Shown: positions 18,021-27,262 of the stretch, piece after piece
Numbering within the stretch: the first letter of the stretch is position 1
Layout of the letters: each line of letters opens with the position of its first letter
NCBI GenBank assembly: GCA_020055655.1
Contig: JAIPUR010000001.1
Span: 62,001-126,000 of the forward strand
Direction: 5' to 3'
Length of the DNA stretch: 64,000 bases
DNA from: Methanosarcinaceae archaeon
Lineage (GTDB): Archaea; Halobacteriota; Methanosarcinia; Methanosarcinales; Methanosarcinaceae
The notes under the pieces: generated by a model
The model's input: only the letters and a program-made list of their open reading frames with translations
What the model was told of the DNA's origin: nothing
Databases searched by the model: none
Program-made: the position numbers and the translations under genes

Positions 18021-19718
18021 TTAGACATTCAGTTCGACGATATCTTTTAGAGTATCATCTTCAATGGCTTGTATTACCATTTCCGGATTTGCAGAATAGG
18101 CTTGAACAACAAGCGAGATGCTGATATAATCTCTCATATTCTTTTCTAGCAGATACTCGAGTATCTGCTGTCGGGTATCCAGTTCGAATGAAAGCTTTTT
18201 CTTATCCCATCCCCGGTTTAACATTATTGTCTCAAGTGCATATGATTCTCCATTTCGCACGAATGTATCTGTTAAAGGATCCCATTTGTAAAGTTCATTA
18301 ATTCTTATGTATCCAGTCTTGGTATCAATTCCAGTAAACTCTACTAGACTTTGAGTCCTTCTCACACGTTTCTCATCTACAAATGTCTGCTTCTGGATAC
18401 TCAGTATATCTAGGGACTGAAGCATTACATGAGGTACATTAAGTGGCGGACTGTCAAGTCGGTTCACTACGGTCTGTACGTCTCCTGCATGCATGGTGGA
18501 ATAGGTGGCATGTCCGGTAGATATTGCCTGGAATAGCGTGAGAGCTTCCTCTCCTCTTATCTCACCAACAAGGATGTATTCAGGACGTTGACGCAATGCT
18601 GACCTTAGCAGATCATACATACTGATCTCTCCTGTATTTCCGGTCGCCAGTGATTTTCGTGTAACGCCTGCTATCCAGTTCTCATGATGTAATGTTAATT
18701 CACGGGTATCTTCAATTGATACTACTTTTGAAAGCGGGGGAATGAAAAGTGAAACAGAGTTCAGCAAGGAAGTTTTACCAGATGCTGTTCCTCCGGCAAA
18801 GATAGCACAATTTCCATTTTCTATTGTAAGCCAGTAGTACACCATCATTTCAACATTGCACGTGTTGTAATTGATAAGATCAATAGGGGTAATAGGGTCT
18901 CCCCTGAATTTGCGAATAGTAAAAGAGCTTCCTCTTGTTGTGATCTCTTTTCCAAGGGTTGCCTGGAGCCTGGAACCATCTGGAAGTGTAGCATCGACCA
19001 TGGGTTCACTTATGGATATGTGTTTGCCACTTTTCTGGCAAAGTTTGATCACAAGTGAATTCAATTCATCTTCTTCAAAAATAATGTTCGTCTTGATATT
19101 TCGGTATTCATTATGGTACATAAATACAGGAATACCAATTCCATCACAGGAGATATCTTCGATATTCGGATCAAGCATTAATGAATTGATTCTTTCATTC
19201 CCGAGAAAATTACGTATAAGGTAATATACAATTCTGTATTTAGATGCTGTGTCAAGAGCTGCATGATATCGATTAAAGAGTGTCAGCGCCTGCTCGATGA
19301 GCACTTTTTTCTTGTTTTTGTGTGAACTCACACCACCAAGACTCAATATGTCTCGAAGATCATCATATACCCTTTCAAGTATATCCTTTTCATAGAGTGT
19401 TAATGTGGGCTCTATTACATGATAATAATATACACTTCTTTTTTCAAGAATGATTATAAAAGAGTAAGGTTCATTAACCCAATACCTTTCAACTTCTGTA
19501 TAGCCTTCAGGTACTTCATATTCAACAAGTGAGCCATGAATGTTAGAATCATATTCTGGCAATTCGTTTTTTCCTTTGCTAAGGGTCATTAACTGATTTT
19601 TAATACTTGCAAAATAAGATAATTTCTTACCCTCGTCTTTAGTATCAAGGATAAGTTCGTCTTTATTGTGTAAAGCAGCTACATTTGATCCTGCATGATC
19701 AGACTCTTGGCTCATCAC
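18021..19718 (-). CDS. Type II/IV secretion ATPase (GspE/VirB11 family)
   Basis: A 565-residue pilus assembly ATPase, first gene of the operon. The N-terminal half has SLVEYEVPEGYTEVERYWVNEPY, found in archaeal pilus ATPases. The motor domain has Walker A GGTASGKTS, the Asp box SIEDTRELTLHHENW, Walker B ILVGEIRGEE and the His box ISTGHATYSTMHA. NVPHVMLQSLDILSIQ follows as usual. The short C-terminal extension is normal. Together with the platform and pilin-like proteins downstream it makes a compact archaeal type IV pilus system; no archaellum genes or prepilin peptidase are seen here. Confidence 0.94.
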   Translation of the reverse strand: MMSQESDHAGSNVAALHNKDELILDTKDEGKKLSYFASIKNQLMTLSKGKNELPEYDSNIHGSLVEYEVPEGYTEVERYWVNEPYSFIIILEKRSVYYYHVIEPTLTLYEKDILERVYDDLRDILSLGGVSSHKNKKKVLIEQALTLFNRYHAALDTASKYRIVYYLIRNFLGNERINSLMLDPNIEDISCDGIGIPVFMYHNEYRNIKTNIIFEEDELNSLVIKLCQKSGKHISISEPMVDATLPDGSRLQATLGKEITTRGSSFTIRKFRGDPITPIDLINYNTCNVEMMVYYWLTIENGNCAIFAGGTASGKTSLLNSVSLFIPPLSKVVSIEDTRELTLHHENWIAGVTRKSLATGNTGEISMYDLLRSALRQRPEYILVGEIRGEEALTLFQAISTGHATYSTMHAGDVQTVVNRLDSPPLNVPHVMLQSLDILSIQKQTFVDEKRVRRTQSLVEFTGIDTKTGYIRINELYKWDPLTDTFVRNGESYALETIMLNRGWDKKKLSFELDTRQQILEYLLEKNMRDYISISLVVQAYSANPEMVIQAIEDDTLKDIVELNV

Positions 19719-19809
19719 ATATTATTATGGTTATTTATATATAAAAACCCTTTGTTTTTAATAATATTATAATATGCTTTGTACGCAAAATCTTAGAGTT
19801 TAAGCGCAG

Positions 19810-20697
19810 TTATAGTATTCCAAAATGCTTCTGGTATCGCTCTTTCATAGTGTCCCAGTCAGGAAGATCGGTCTGGCATCCAATGCTCTGCACAGCAAAA
19901 GATGCTACAGTTGAGCCAATTTTGCCACAGACTTCAAGGGGATAATCTCTTGTGTATGCAAGCAGGAATCCTGCTCTGTAAGCATCACCTGCACCGGTAG
20001 GATCTACTGCTTTGACAGTTACTACTGGTATGCTGATCTCATTTCCATCATTGTAGATCTTACTTCCTTCTGCATCATAGGTAATAATGACTGTATCTAT
20101 CATTTTCAGAATGTCTGAAAATGATTTCTCGGTCATTTTACAAACTCTTTCTATCTCATATTTGTTGGCAAAAAGAATGTTAGTATTATCAAGTATGATC
20201 TCAAGGTTTTCCCGGGAATATGTGACAAGGTCCTGTCCGGGATCAAAAGATACAAAGTCTGATATTTTTGCAATTCGTGCATTGAATGTTGAATCTGATG
20301 TTGCAAGATGTACAAAATCAACTTTTGGAGGTTCAAGATCTTTCAGGTTGTGTGATGCACCCCAATCAAAATAGGTGCTTTGATGTTGCTCTCTATCTGT
20401 GAATACAAAAGCTCTTGTGCTTTTCTCATCTTCATATCTATAGAGTAGAGAAAGATCTACGCCATGTTTTTGGAACTCTGCCTCAAGGCCGGATATTCCA
20501 AAGTCTCCACCAACAGCTGATATTAGTTGTGACCTTCCTCCAAGTATGGCGATTGCAACAGCTATGTTGGCGGCCCCGCCGCCGTAGTATTCATGATAGT
20601 CAATAATAGGATGTGATTCATCGTGGATAGCAATGTTCTCTACATCAAAAAGTAGGTCAATGGCAGCATGTCCTACCACAGATATTGTTTTATCCAT
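19810..20697 (-). CDS. PfkB-family carbohydrate/nucleoside kinase
   Basis: A 295-residue ribokinase-fold protein. N-terminal GGGAANIAVAIAILGG (substrate-side motif), GGDFGISGLEAEFQKHGVD and the C-terminal DPTGAGDAYRAGFLLAYT, which carries the catalytic aspartate and anion hole, are diagnostic. Archaeal members of similar size phosphorylate nucleosides, adenosine or sugars; the substrate cannot be told. It is the last gene of a minus-strand series that includes DUF555, DUF357, a HerA-type ATPase and dphB. Confidence 0.92.
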   Translation of the reverse strand: MDKTISVVGHAAIDLLFDVENIAIHDESHPIIDYHEYYGGGAANIAVAIAILGGRSQLISAVGGDFGISGLEAEFQKHGVDLSLLYRYEDEKSTRAFVFTDREQHQSTYFDWGASHNLKDLEPPKVDFVHLATSDSTFNARIAKISDFVSFDPGQDLVTYSRENLEIILDNTNILFANKYEIERVCKMTEKSFSDILKMIDTVIITYDAEGSKIYNDGNEISIPVVTVKAVDPTGAGDAYRAGFLLAYTRDYPLEVCGKIGSTVASFAVQSIGCQTDLPDWDTMKERYQKHFGIL

Positions 20698-20729
20698 TTC
20701 CCTACCTTCCTATTTTGTAACTATTTTAA

Positions 20730-21071
20730 TTATTCAAAATCCTCTACGTCTATTACGTTGAGCGGTACATCTCTAAGTGCTCTTCCAATAACGGATTTTG
20801 CAATTCTTGCTGCGTGTTCATCACTTTCAGCATCAAATACCTTCATTTCAAGTACGAGTCCTACAATTGCTGTGTTAGCAGCTAAAAATACACTACCGAA
20901 GTTCTCTCCACAGGCAGGGCAAGGTGTAGTTCCCACGTCAACTTCTACAAAATCAAGTTTTGGGTTCAAACGCTTTCCGGATTCTGATATAGCAACGCCG
21001 ATAGCATCGTCTGCAGTCTTAACATCTCTAACCAACCAGGCAGCTTCAAGTGTAACATGATAATTTGACAT
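20730..21071 (-). CDS. DUF555 / UPF0212 family protein
   Basis: A 113-residue protein: YHVTLEAAWLVRDVKTADDAIGVAISE, then FVEVDVGTTPCPACGENF, then LVLEMKVFDAESDEHAARIAKSVIG. The CPxCG pair and the surrounding residues identify the UPF0212 (DUF555) family, which is found across euryarchaeal methanogens and has no known function. The two cysteines could bind metal with another pair from a partner, but only one CxxC is present. It lies 32 bases before the PfkB kinase gene, and AGAGAGAAGAAAA precedes the ATG. Confidence 0.88.
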   Translation of the reverse strand: MSNYHVTLEAAWLVRDVKTADDAIGVAISESGKRLNPKLDFVEVDVGTTPCPACGENFGSVFLAANTAIVGLVLEMKVFDAESDEHAARIAKSVIGRALRDVPLNVIDVEDFE

Positions 21072-21121
21072 TTTCTTCTCTCTCCGTTTAACTTCTTTTC
21101 TTCTTCACTTATTTTTTAGTA

Positions 21122-21403
21122 TTAAATTGTAAATAATACATCGTCATCGACATCAAATAAACCAAGTCGGGCACCCGCATCCAGCCACGCATGTCCATAG
21201 CTGAAACATACAAGCGCATTTACAGGATCATCGATCTCAACGAAATGCAATCCGTCATTGTAATATGAACTCGCCATATTCTTGTGATCTTCAGCAATTT
21301 TGTACATATGGGACTGTTTTATAGATGAATACTCAGCTTTTTCAAGTGCTTCCTTTAATAGTCGTTCATATCTCTTAACCTTTTCATTCAGGTCAGCAGC
21401 CAT
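21122..21403 (-). CDS. DUF357 family protein
   Basis: A 93-residue, mainly helical protein. EKVKRYERLLKEALEKAEY is a predicted amphipathic helix, then AEDHKNMASSYYNDGLHFVEIDDPVNALVCFSYGHAWLDAGARLG, the conserved core of DUF357 (a tetratricopeptide-like helical hairpin). The family is archaeal and of unknown role; a protein-protein interaction part is likely from its fold. It lies between the HerA-type ATPase gene (27 bases) and the DUF555 gene (50 bases), all on the minus strand. Confidence 0.88.
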   Translation of the reverse strand: MAADLNEKVKRYERLLKEALEKAEYSSIKQSHMYKIAEDHKNMASSYYNDGLHFVEIDDPVNALVCFSYGHAWLDAGARLGLFDVDDDVLFTI

Positions 21404-21429
21404 ATTCTTTCCTCTGTTAATAATTTAAT

Positions 21430-23214
21430 TCATTTACCGCCACCAAATATTTTTGAGAATAGCTTGCCACCCTCATTTTTTGGAGGTCTTGATGGTTTCC
21501 TTTTAGGTGGTGGTGCAATATTTGTGTTCTCTTCCATGACTGGTATATCAGCAATAATAGGGGCACCATCAGGTGTTGATGCTGATTCTATGGCTGTTGC
21601 TTTTACTGGTGCTGCCACCATTGGTTCTGCCGACACTTTCTTTACCGGTTCAGTTGGAACGGCTGCCTTCTCCTTTCTTTCAGCAATGATATGTGGTGGT
21701 GGCGGACTTGTTGTTTTTGCAGCCTTTAGCACATTGACGGATTCTCCGCCATGCTTTGATTTCCTGATCCTCACATCCACGAGTACCGGTCTTTCGATAT
21801 CGTTACTTACCAGCATTGCTACGCCAGGCGGAAGTCGCATCAACTCCTCCTCTACGTAAGAGTTTACTCCCTCAAGACCCTTGCTGATAGCTTTAAGGTC
21901 ATTTGGGTTTGTGACTTTCATTATTATCTGAGTACCACATTGGGAAAGTACGTTCTTATCTATCCTTGCCGGACGTTGGGATATGACCATCATTCCCAGG
22001 CCGAATTTTCGACCTTCGGACGCTATTGTCCGCAGTATATCGGTACTTATAGTTTTACTGAACCCTTTTTCAGGAGCATAGTTATGTGCTTCTTCAACAA
22101 CCAGCATACCCGGTGGTACACGGTTAAGTTTTCTGGCCTCGAAAAGGTTGGAGCACAACTGTGCAACTATCATGCTCTGCATTTCAGGAGGCACGCCCTT
22201 AAAATCAATTACAGCAGCTTTTCCTTTCTGTACCAATGCTTCAATAGGTGTTGGATTTGGTGAGAGTATATCAGTTTCACGAATGTTTTCCAACATGCTG
22301 ATGACAGTCCATCTTGCTTTGCTCTTGTCATTTCCAACAGCAAATATAATATCATCAATAGTGTAAGTTTCCATTTCAGCTCTCAGGCTCTGTATCGCCT
22401 CGTAGAGTATACCTGTGTGAGTAGTGGAAAAATTATCAGGGAATATGCCTGTAAGCTCTTTTAATGTAAGGTTCATTCCATTTAATCGGAACAATTCATC
22501 TGCATTTGAATTAATTGCCTTGTTTGCAGGTGTATAGATTGTTACTTTATCCTTGTAGCTTTTAGGTGATACTCCGAAACGTTTGAATGCTTCTGCATCT
22601 CCTTCTCCTTCATTTTTAAGTGAGGTATACTCGCTATGCGGGTCAAGTATCAAAAGAGGTATGTCCCTGTCGAGTAACTCTTCCAGAAGGACTGCGGCAG
22701 TATATGATTTACCACTACCTGTTTTTGCAAGTATGCTGCAGTGCCTTTGTACAAGACTGTTGACACTAAGTTGTACCTTTATATCTGTACCATCAACCAT
22801 TCCAATATTCATTTCTTTGCCGGAAAGGCCAAGAACTGAGCGTATAAGATTTTCATCTGCTACATAAAGCAGGTCTCCGGGGCTAAAAGGTATCACGGGA
22901 GATTTGAGCAGACCCTCGTCGTTCCTTGAACCTATGACGATGGCTTCTGCAATTATCTTGTCATCACTTTTATCCGTGCGCTGTCCTTTAGCTGCTTCCT
23001 CCAGTGTGAATGAATCACTGGACCTTGTGATCGATATTACTTGGCTAAGTACCCAACCATCAGTTTCATGCCAGGCTTTGATGTAAGCCCCTCTGAAAAC
23101 TGCTGAAATGTCAGTTACCAATAACTTGAATTCCAGAGTTCCTGTTTCTCCGAATATAACGCCTACTGAACCTCGAACCATTTTTAATCCCTCATTTATT
23201 TGGTCTTCAGTCAT
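21430..23214 (-). CDS. HerA-type ATPase (DUF87, FtsK/HerA superfamily)
   Basis: A 594-residue ATPase. An N-terminal beta-barrel (HAS-like) domain precedes Walker A ILAKTGSGKSYT (about residue 165), DPHSEY, Walker B GMLVVEEAHNYAPEKG, and a sensor-like VISQRPARIDKNVLSQCGTQIIMKV with the downstream arginine-rich finger region. These fit HerA hexameric DNA translocases. The C-terminal 100 residues are rich in Pro, Ala and Lys and look unstructured, which is unusual for HerA proper. No nurA, mre11 or rad50 gene is next to it, so a role in end resection cannot be assumed; DNA or conjugation-like pumping is an alternative. Confidence 0.85.
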   Translation of the reverse strand: MTEDQINEGLKMVRGSVGVIFGETGTLEFKLLVTDISAVFRGAYIKAWHETDGWVLSQVISITRSSDSFTLEEAAKGQRTDKSDDKIIAEAIVIGSRNDEGLLKSPVIPFSPGDLLYVADENLIRSVLGLSGKEMNIGMVDGTDIKVQLSVNSLVQRHCSILAKTGSGKSYTAAVLLEELLDRDIPLLILDPHSEYTSLKNEGEGDAEAFKRFGVSPKSYKDKVTIYTPANKAINSNADELFRLNGMNLTLKELTGIFPDNFSTTHTGILYEAIQSLRAEMETYTIDDIIFAVGNDKSKARWTVISMLENIRETDILSPNPTPIEALVQKGKAAVIDFKGVPPEMQSMIVAQLCSNLFEARKLNRVPPGMLVVEEAHNYAPEKGFSKTISTDILRTIASEGRKFGLGMMVISQRPARIDKNVLSQCGTQIIMKVTNPNDLKAISKGLEGVNSYVEEELMRLPPGVAMLVSNDIERPVLVDVRIRKSKHGGESVNVLKAAKTTSPPPPHIIAERKEKAAVPTEPVKKVSAEPMVAAPVKATAIESASTPDGAPIIADIPVMEENTNIAPPPKRKPSRPPKNEGGKLFSKIFGGGK

Positions 23215-23243
23215 ATGTTTATTAAACTATTATTATATATTCC

Positions 23244-24047
23244 TTAGTCATCAATTTCATCCATAATTTCAGAAGGTGCACCTGCCAATTTGAATAATGC
23301 TTCGGCTTCTATGAAGTGCAATGACGCAGGAACTACCAGAATATGCAATGGTCCCCCGAAATTATGGTCCAGCAGGTCTTTTGCGTATCCTGCCTTGATA
23401 GTAGGTTCAGGAGATCCAGCCCTTGAGATTCCGACAACCACAGCTTTTTCCATAACCCCTTCTCCTCTGCGCTTCTCAATTTCAAGAAGTAGCTCGAGTG
23501 CCTTATTAACGGTCATGTAACCTTTGTCTTTGTCAATATCAAGTAGGACCTGCGTATGCATATCATTGGCTTTGTTGAGTTTTATAGTATTATAAGGTGT
23601 TTCGGATATTATGGTATTTCCGCGACTGCTGGTATATGGATGCGGGACTGTAGATGACTTTCCAAAGCGATAGTTCTGCAAACCGGAAAGTCCACAGATG
23701 GCTGATGCAATTGATGCACCGTGGATTAGCTGAGTTTCAATTCCAAGATCTTGCGCCCGGAGCCTGAGATCAACGTGTGTTGTTGCTACCATGGTATCAC
23801 CGCCAGTGAGGAATGCTACATTTTTATCTTTAGCATTTTCCAGCCAGTCAGGATGTTGTTCAACATCTTCTCTTGAGAGGACGGTAACTTTTTTGCCGTA
23901 TAATTCTTCCATTTTTTCAACGGAGCTACCCATGAGGAACGATGTGTAAAACTCTACGTATACCATGTCTGCCCTTTTGATGGCTTCAAGTCCCTTCAAA
24001 GAGATATCATTTTCATCAAAAAGTCCAAGTCCTATAAAAGTAAGCAT
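23244..24047 (-). CDS. dphB: Diphthine synthase
   Basis: Methylates the modified histidine of elongation factor 2 in diphthamide formation, using SAM. The 267-residue protein starts LTFIGLGLFDENDISLKGLEAIKRADMVYVEFYTS and has the GGDTMVATTHVDLRLRAQ substrate/SAM segment and a late VVGISRAGSPEPTIKAG block, all features of archaeal DphB. Length is normal. It is the first gene of the dphB, HerA-type ATPase, DUF357, DUF555, kinase series, and divergent from the thermosome gene. Confidence 0.96.
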   Translation of the reverse strand: MLTFIGLGLFDENDISLKGLEAIKRADMVYVEFYTSFLMGSSVEKMEELYGKKVTVLSREDVEQHPDWLENAKDKNVAFLTGGDTMVATTHVDLRLRAQDLGIETQLIHGASIASAICGLSGLQNYRFGKSSTVPHPYTSSRGNTIISETPYNTIKLNKANDMHTQVLLDIDKDKGYMTVNKALELLLEIEKRRGEGVMEKAVVVGISRAGSPEPTIKAGYAKDLLDHNFGGPLHILVVPASLHFIEAEALFKLAGAPSEIMDEIDD

Positions 24048-24152
24048 GCTTTGAAGATAGTTCTTTATGCCTTAAATCTTTTGAAAATTCATTTCAGTGG
24101 GGAATACTCGCAATATATTTATAGAACCACTCACAGTTAGATTCATTCATAC

Positions 24153-24160
24153 TTTAAATA
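24153..24160 (+). promoter_or_regulatory. TATA box of the thermosome gene
   Basis: TTTAAATA, flanked by AC-rich bases that could be a BRE, lies 45-52 bases before the ATG, which predicts a leader of about 20 bases. A strong GGAGGT Shine-Dalgarno site is eight bases before the ATG. The gap also contains the TATA region for the divergent dphB gene (AATATATTTATAG near 24112). Confidence 0.6.
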
Positions 24161-24204
24161 CTATTGATTATCAATAACATTTCACTGATTGGAGGTTCAA
24201 AATC

Positions 24205-25815
24205 ATGGCAGGACTTATTGTCAATCCGGGTACTCAGCGTACCACCGGGAAAGATGCATTATCAATGAATATAGCCGCTGCAAACGCGGTTGCTAGTATC
24301 ATTAAAACCACTCTTGGTCCAAAGGGAATGGACAAGATGATGGTTAATGTGATGGGTGACATCACTCTCACTAACGATGGCGCAACTATTCTTCAGGAGA
24401 TGGAGATAGAAAATCCAACTGCAAAGATGGTTGTAGAGGTTGCAAAAACTCAGGAGACCATGGCTGGCGACGGTACCACTTCCGCTGTTGTTGTAGCTGG
24501 TTCACTTCTTGAGAAGACAGAAGAACTGATGGATATGGGTGTCCACCCATCTATCATTGTCAAAGGCTATAATATGGCAGCTGAAAAAGCACTTCAGACA
24601 TTGAAGGATTATGCTATTGAGTTTCCAAAAAATGACCGTGAATCTCTTGAAAAAGCTGCTATGACATGTATCACAGGAAAAGCATCCGAGATCGCTCGCG
24701 ATGTACTTGTCAAGATGTGTGTTGATGCAGTTTATGCAATTGAAACCGATGGAGAGGTCAATGTTGATGAGAACATCACTGTTATCAAAGAAGTAGGCGG
24801 CTCCATTGATGACACAGAACTCATCGAAGGTATTGTTCTCAGTAAGGAAGCACTTCACCCTGAAATGCCACTTAATGTGAAAGATGCTAAGATTGCACTC
24901 ATTGATACTGATCTTACATTCAGCAAGACTTCTACAAAATCCAGACTTATCATTGACAGTGCAGAGCAGCTTCTTGATTTCCAGGAACGTGAAAAGGCAG
25001 ATCTCAGAGCAGATGCTCAGAAGATCATTGATTCCGGTGCTACTGTTGTATTTTGTTCTAAGAACATTGATGATTACGCAGTTCACTATCTCAAAGAAGC
25101 AAATGTTTTCGCAACTAGAAGACTCAATGATGATGATATGAGGATGCTTTCCCGTTCAACTGGTGGAAGACTTATCAGAAACGTTTCTGAGATCACATCT
25201 GATGACCTTGGATACGCAGAAGTTGTTGAACAGGTTAATGTCAATGAAGAAAAGACATACGTCAAGGGCTTCAAAGATGTAAAGAACATGACCATTCTCA
25301 TAAGAGGTGGTACTGAACATGTAACTAACAGTGTTGAGCGTGTATTTGACGATGCATTGCATGTTGTACAGACCGTTTATAAAGATGGTACGATCGTAGC
25401 TGGAGGCGGAGCTTCTGAAGTTGAAGTCTCACAGGCATTGCGTACATATGCAGCTTCAGTACAGGGACGTGAACAGCTTGCTATCAATGCATTCGCTGAT
25501 GCGGTCGAGGAAATTCCAAGAACAATTGCAGATAACTGTGGTTTTGATGCCATTAACACCATATTGAAGCTCCGTGCAGCACGTGGTTCTGTAAAATACG
25601 CAGGTGTTGACATTGAAACCGGCGAAGCAGCTAACATGCTTGAAAGGAACATTGTCGATCCTCTCAGAGTAAAGACGCAGGCTATCAAATCAGCTGTAGA
25701 ACTTTGTACAATGATTCTTCGTGTCGATGATATGCTCAAAGCAAGAGAAAAGGCAATGATGGATGTAGCACCTGAGCACAACATCCACAATTATGATGCA
25801 ACAGGAATGATGTAA
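24205..25815 (+). CDS. thsA: Thermosome subunit (group II chaperonin)
   Basis: An ATP-driven double-ring chaperonin subunit, 536 residues. [11 protein letters not shown], the [13 protein letters not shown] nucleotide site, [12 protein letters not shown], a middle apical domain, and the late [14 protein letters not shown] are all typical. The tail HNYDATGMM is a short methionine/glycine end of the usual kind. Methanosarcinales usually carry more than one paralogue, so the letter assigned here is tentative. A short hairpin terminator follows immediately. GGAGGT precedes the ATG. Confidence 0.97.
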   Translation: MAGLIVNPGTQRTTGKDALSMNIAAANAVASIIKTTLGPKGMDKMMVNVMGDITLTNDGATILQEMEIENPTAKMVVEVAKTQETMAGDGTTSAVVVAGSLLEKTEELMDMGVHPSIIVKGYNMAAEKALQTLKDYAIEFPKNDRESLEKAAMTCITGKASEIARDVLVKMCVDAVYAIETDGEVNVDENITVIKEVGGSIDDTELIEGIVLSKEALHPEMPLNVKDAKIALIDTDLTFSKTSTKSRLIIDSAEQLLDFQEREKADLRADAQKIIDSGATVVFCSKNIDDYAVHYLKEANVFATRRLNDDDMRMLSRSTGGRLIRNVSEITSDDLGYAEVVEQVNVNEEKTYVKGFKDVKNMTILIRGGTEHVTNSVERVFDDALHVVQTVYKDGTIVAGGGASEVEVSQALRTYAASVQGREQLAINAFADAVEEIPRTIADNCGFDAINTILKLRAARGSVKYAGVDIETGEAANMLERNIVDPLRVKTQAIKSAVELCTMILRVDDMLKAREKAMMDVAPEHNIHNYDATGMM

Positions 25816-25834
25816 AGAGGTTCTCACCTCTTTT
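25814..25834 (+). terminator. Hairpin terminator after thermosome gene
   Basis: AAGAGGT and ACCTCTT pair perfectly around the loop TCTC, and a short T run and further T-rich sequence follow. The first arm overlaps the stop codon. The structure would also serve the convergent DUF2119 gene. Confidence 0.7.
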
Positions 25835-25892
25835 CATTAATTACTTTTTAAGATCTGTTATTTTAAATCTTTTTTCAAAATGTATCAGATTT

Positions 25893-26498
25893 CTAGAGTA
25901 TCAGAAATTCATCATCCTGTATTCCATAGAATCTTTTAAAATTCTCAATTGCTTTTCTGGCTTGCTTAGGATACCTTTTAAGCATAAACTCAATAAAATC
26001 ATCTTTGGAGTTGCAGTCTTTCATTCTTCTTATGAAGCGTGCAGCATAGTCTTTTGAATTCGGATTCTCTTTCTGTATCTCAAATGTGAGGCAAAGAGCA
26101 TCCATAGGAAAGTATTCCCTGCGTATGTATGGTGCAACAGAGCCCAGAAGCACATCATTGTCAAGTATGCTAAAAGCCGGAACACCTATCTTATTGATGC
26201 GCTCCGGATCAGTAAGTTTTTCCTTATTTTCAGCAGAATAGGAATGAAGTTCAATGTAAACTTCAGGTTTAAGTTCCTCAATAGTGGCAATTATCTCCTT
26301 CCCCCAATCGGTAAAATAATTGTCATCGAGTGTAGAGATGTAATTCCCCTTGCTTACCATTGGAATAATAACAAGACTACCGATTTTGGGAGCTTCCATG
26401 TCCTCCAGTATATCAGAAGTGTCCTTCCATTCATTTCCATGCAGACCTGCCACAAAAAGTCTTACAGGCCTTCCTTCTCCAAGAATTGTATAATACAT
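25893..26498 (-). CDS. DUF2119 family protein
   Basis: A 201-residue protein: RLFVAGLHGNEWKDT, then VIIPMVSKGNYISTLDDNYF, EVYIELHSY and TFEIQKENPN. The HGNE...ELHSY pattern is like the zinc-binding motif of M14 carboxypeptidase / succinylglutamate desuccinylase-like amidohydrolases (H-x-x-E ... H), so a metal-dependent hydrolase is plausible. The family (DUF2119) is restricted mainly to methanogens and has no settled function. Convergent with the thermosome gene and 26 bases downstream of the S4/methyltransferase gene on the same strand. Confidence 0.8.
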   Translation of the reverse strand: MYYTILGEGRPVRLFVAGLHGNEWKDTSDILEDMEAPKIGSLVIIPMVSKGNYISTLDDNYFTDWGKEIIATIEELKPEVYIELHSYSAENKEKLTDPERINKIGVPAFSILDNDVLLGSVAPYIRREYFPMDALCLTFEIQKENPNSKDYAARFIRRMKDCNSKDDFIEFMLKRYPKQARKAIENFKRFYGIQDDEFLIL

Positions 26499-26524
26499 GA
26501 TAACACTAATTTTATCGAGCAGAA

Positions 26525-27190
26525 TTATTGGTCTGAAACCTTTTCACCAATAACATATATTTCCATTTTCTCCGATTCCAGCACATTAAGAATGTTCAGA
26601 TCAAGCGCTTCTATCTGTGCAATTATGGGTCGCTGGCTCCTGCGATTTTCAATTTTGATGACCTGAAGGAATTTCCCTCCTTCTTTTAAAAGAGGGAGAA
26701 CACGTTCAAGAGCGCGTATTGAAAGTGAAGGTTCCAGTGTCATATCACTGAGCAGCACATCTACTTGCTCAGGTGACATTTCTTCCAGAGGCATCTGGAA
26801 TACGTCACCAAAAATGACCGTAACATTATCTTTTTCAGACTCAATTTTCTCAAGCTCAGGTAGAAAATCAGTACTAAATTCCACACCTCTAATGCTTCCA
26901 ACTATCTCTGATGCATAAAGCAGGAACCCGCCAGCACTTGAACCAAGATCAAGGGAATGATCTCCTTTATTGATAAGAGATGTAGCTTCCTGGATACCTT
27001 TGAGTTTGAAGTAGCCTCTTGGCATATCAAGTCCTTCTTCAACTTCAATAATATCTTTTGCCTTGATGTCCTTTGAAACCTTCTTAACCAAAACTCCGTT
27101 CACCTTTACATTCCCATTGAGTACGGCAGTTTTAGCTCGTCCCCGGGATTTGAACTGTCCTGTTTCCACAAGGTATGCATCCAATCTCAT
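26525..27190 (-). CDS. S4 domain plus SAM-dependent methyltransferase (TlyA-like)
   Basis: A 221-residue protein. Residues about 1-60 form an S4 RNA-binding domain (MRLDAYLVETGQFKSRGRAKTAVLNG, GVLVKK). Then a Rossmann methyltransferase of the FtsJ/RrmJ type: HSLDLGSSAGGFLLYASE is motif I, VTVIFGDVFQMP motif III-like, and LSDMTLEPS motif IV with an acidic residue; lysines expected for a K-D-K-E ribose methyltransferase are visible (K90s and K in VIKIENR). An rRNA 2'-O-methyltransferase like TlyA is likely. It is shorter than TlyA of bacteria (about 270). Confidence 0.85.
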   Translation of the reverse strand: MRLDAYLVETGQFKSRGRAKTAVLNGNVKVNGVLVKKVSKDIKAKDIIEVEEGLDMPRGYFKLKGIQEATSLINKGDHSLDLGSSAGGFLLYASEIVGSIRGVEFSTDFLPELEKIESEKDNVTVIFGDVFQMPLEEMSPEQVDVLLSDMTLEPSLSIRALERVLPLLKEGGKFLQVIKIENRRSQRPIIAQIEALDLNILNVLESEKMEIYVIGEKVSDQ

Positions 27191-27262
27191 AATGTTGCTA
27201 CTATGAGACTTTAGTATTTATATCATAAGCATCCTAGTGAACTCAGATTTTGAGGGATTATC

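Noticed and set aside
23290-23520. Opposite-strand frames in dphB and in many other genes as real genes
   Set aside because: They mirror the coding frame of well-identified genes and lack ribosome sites or family motifs.
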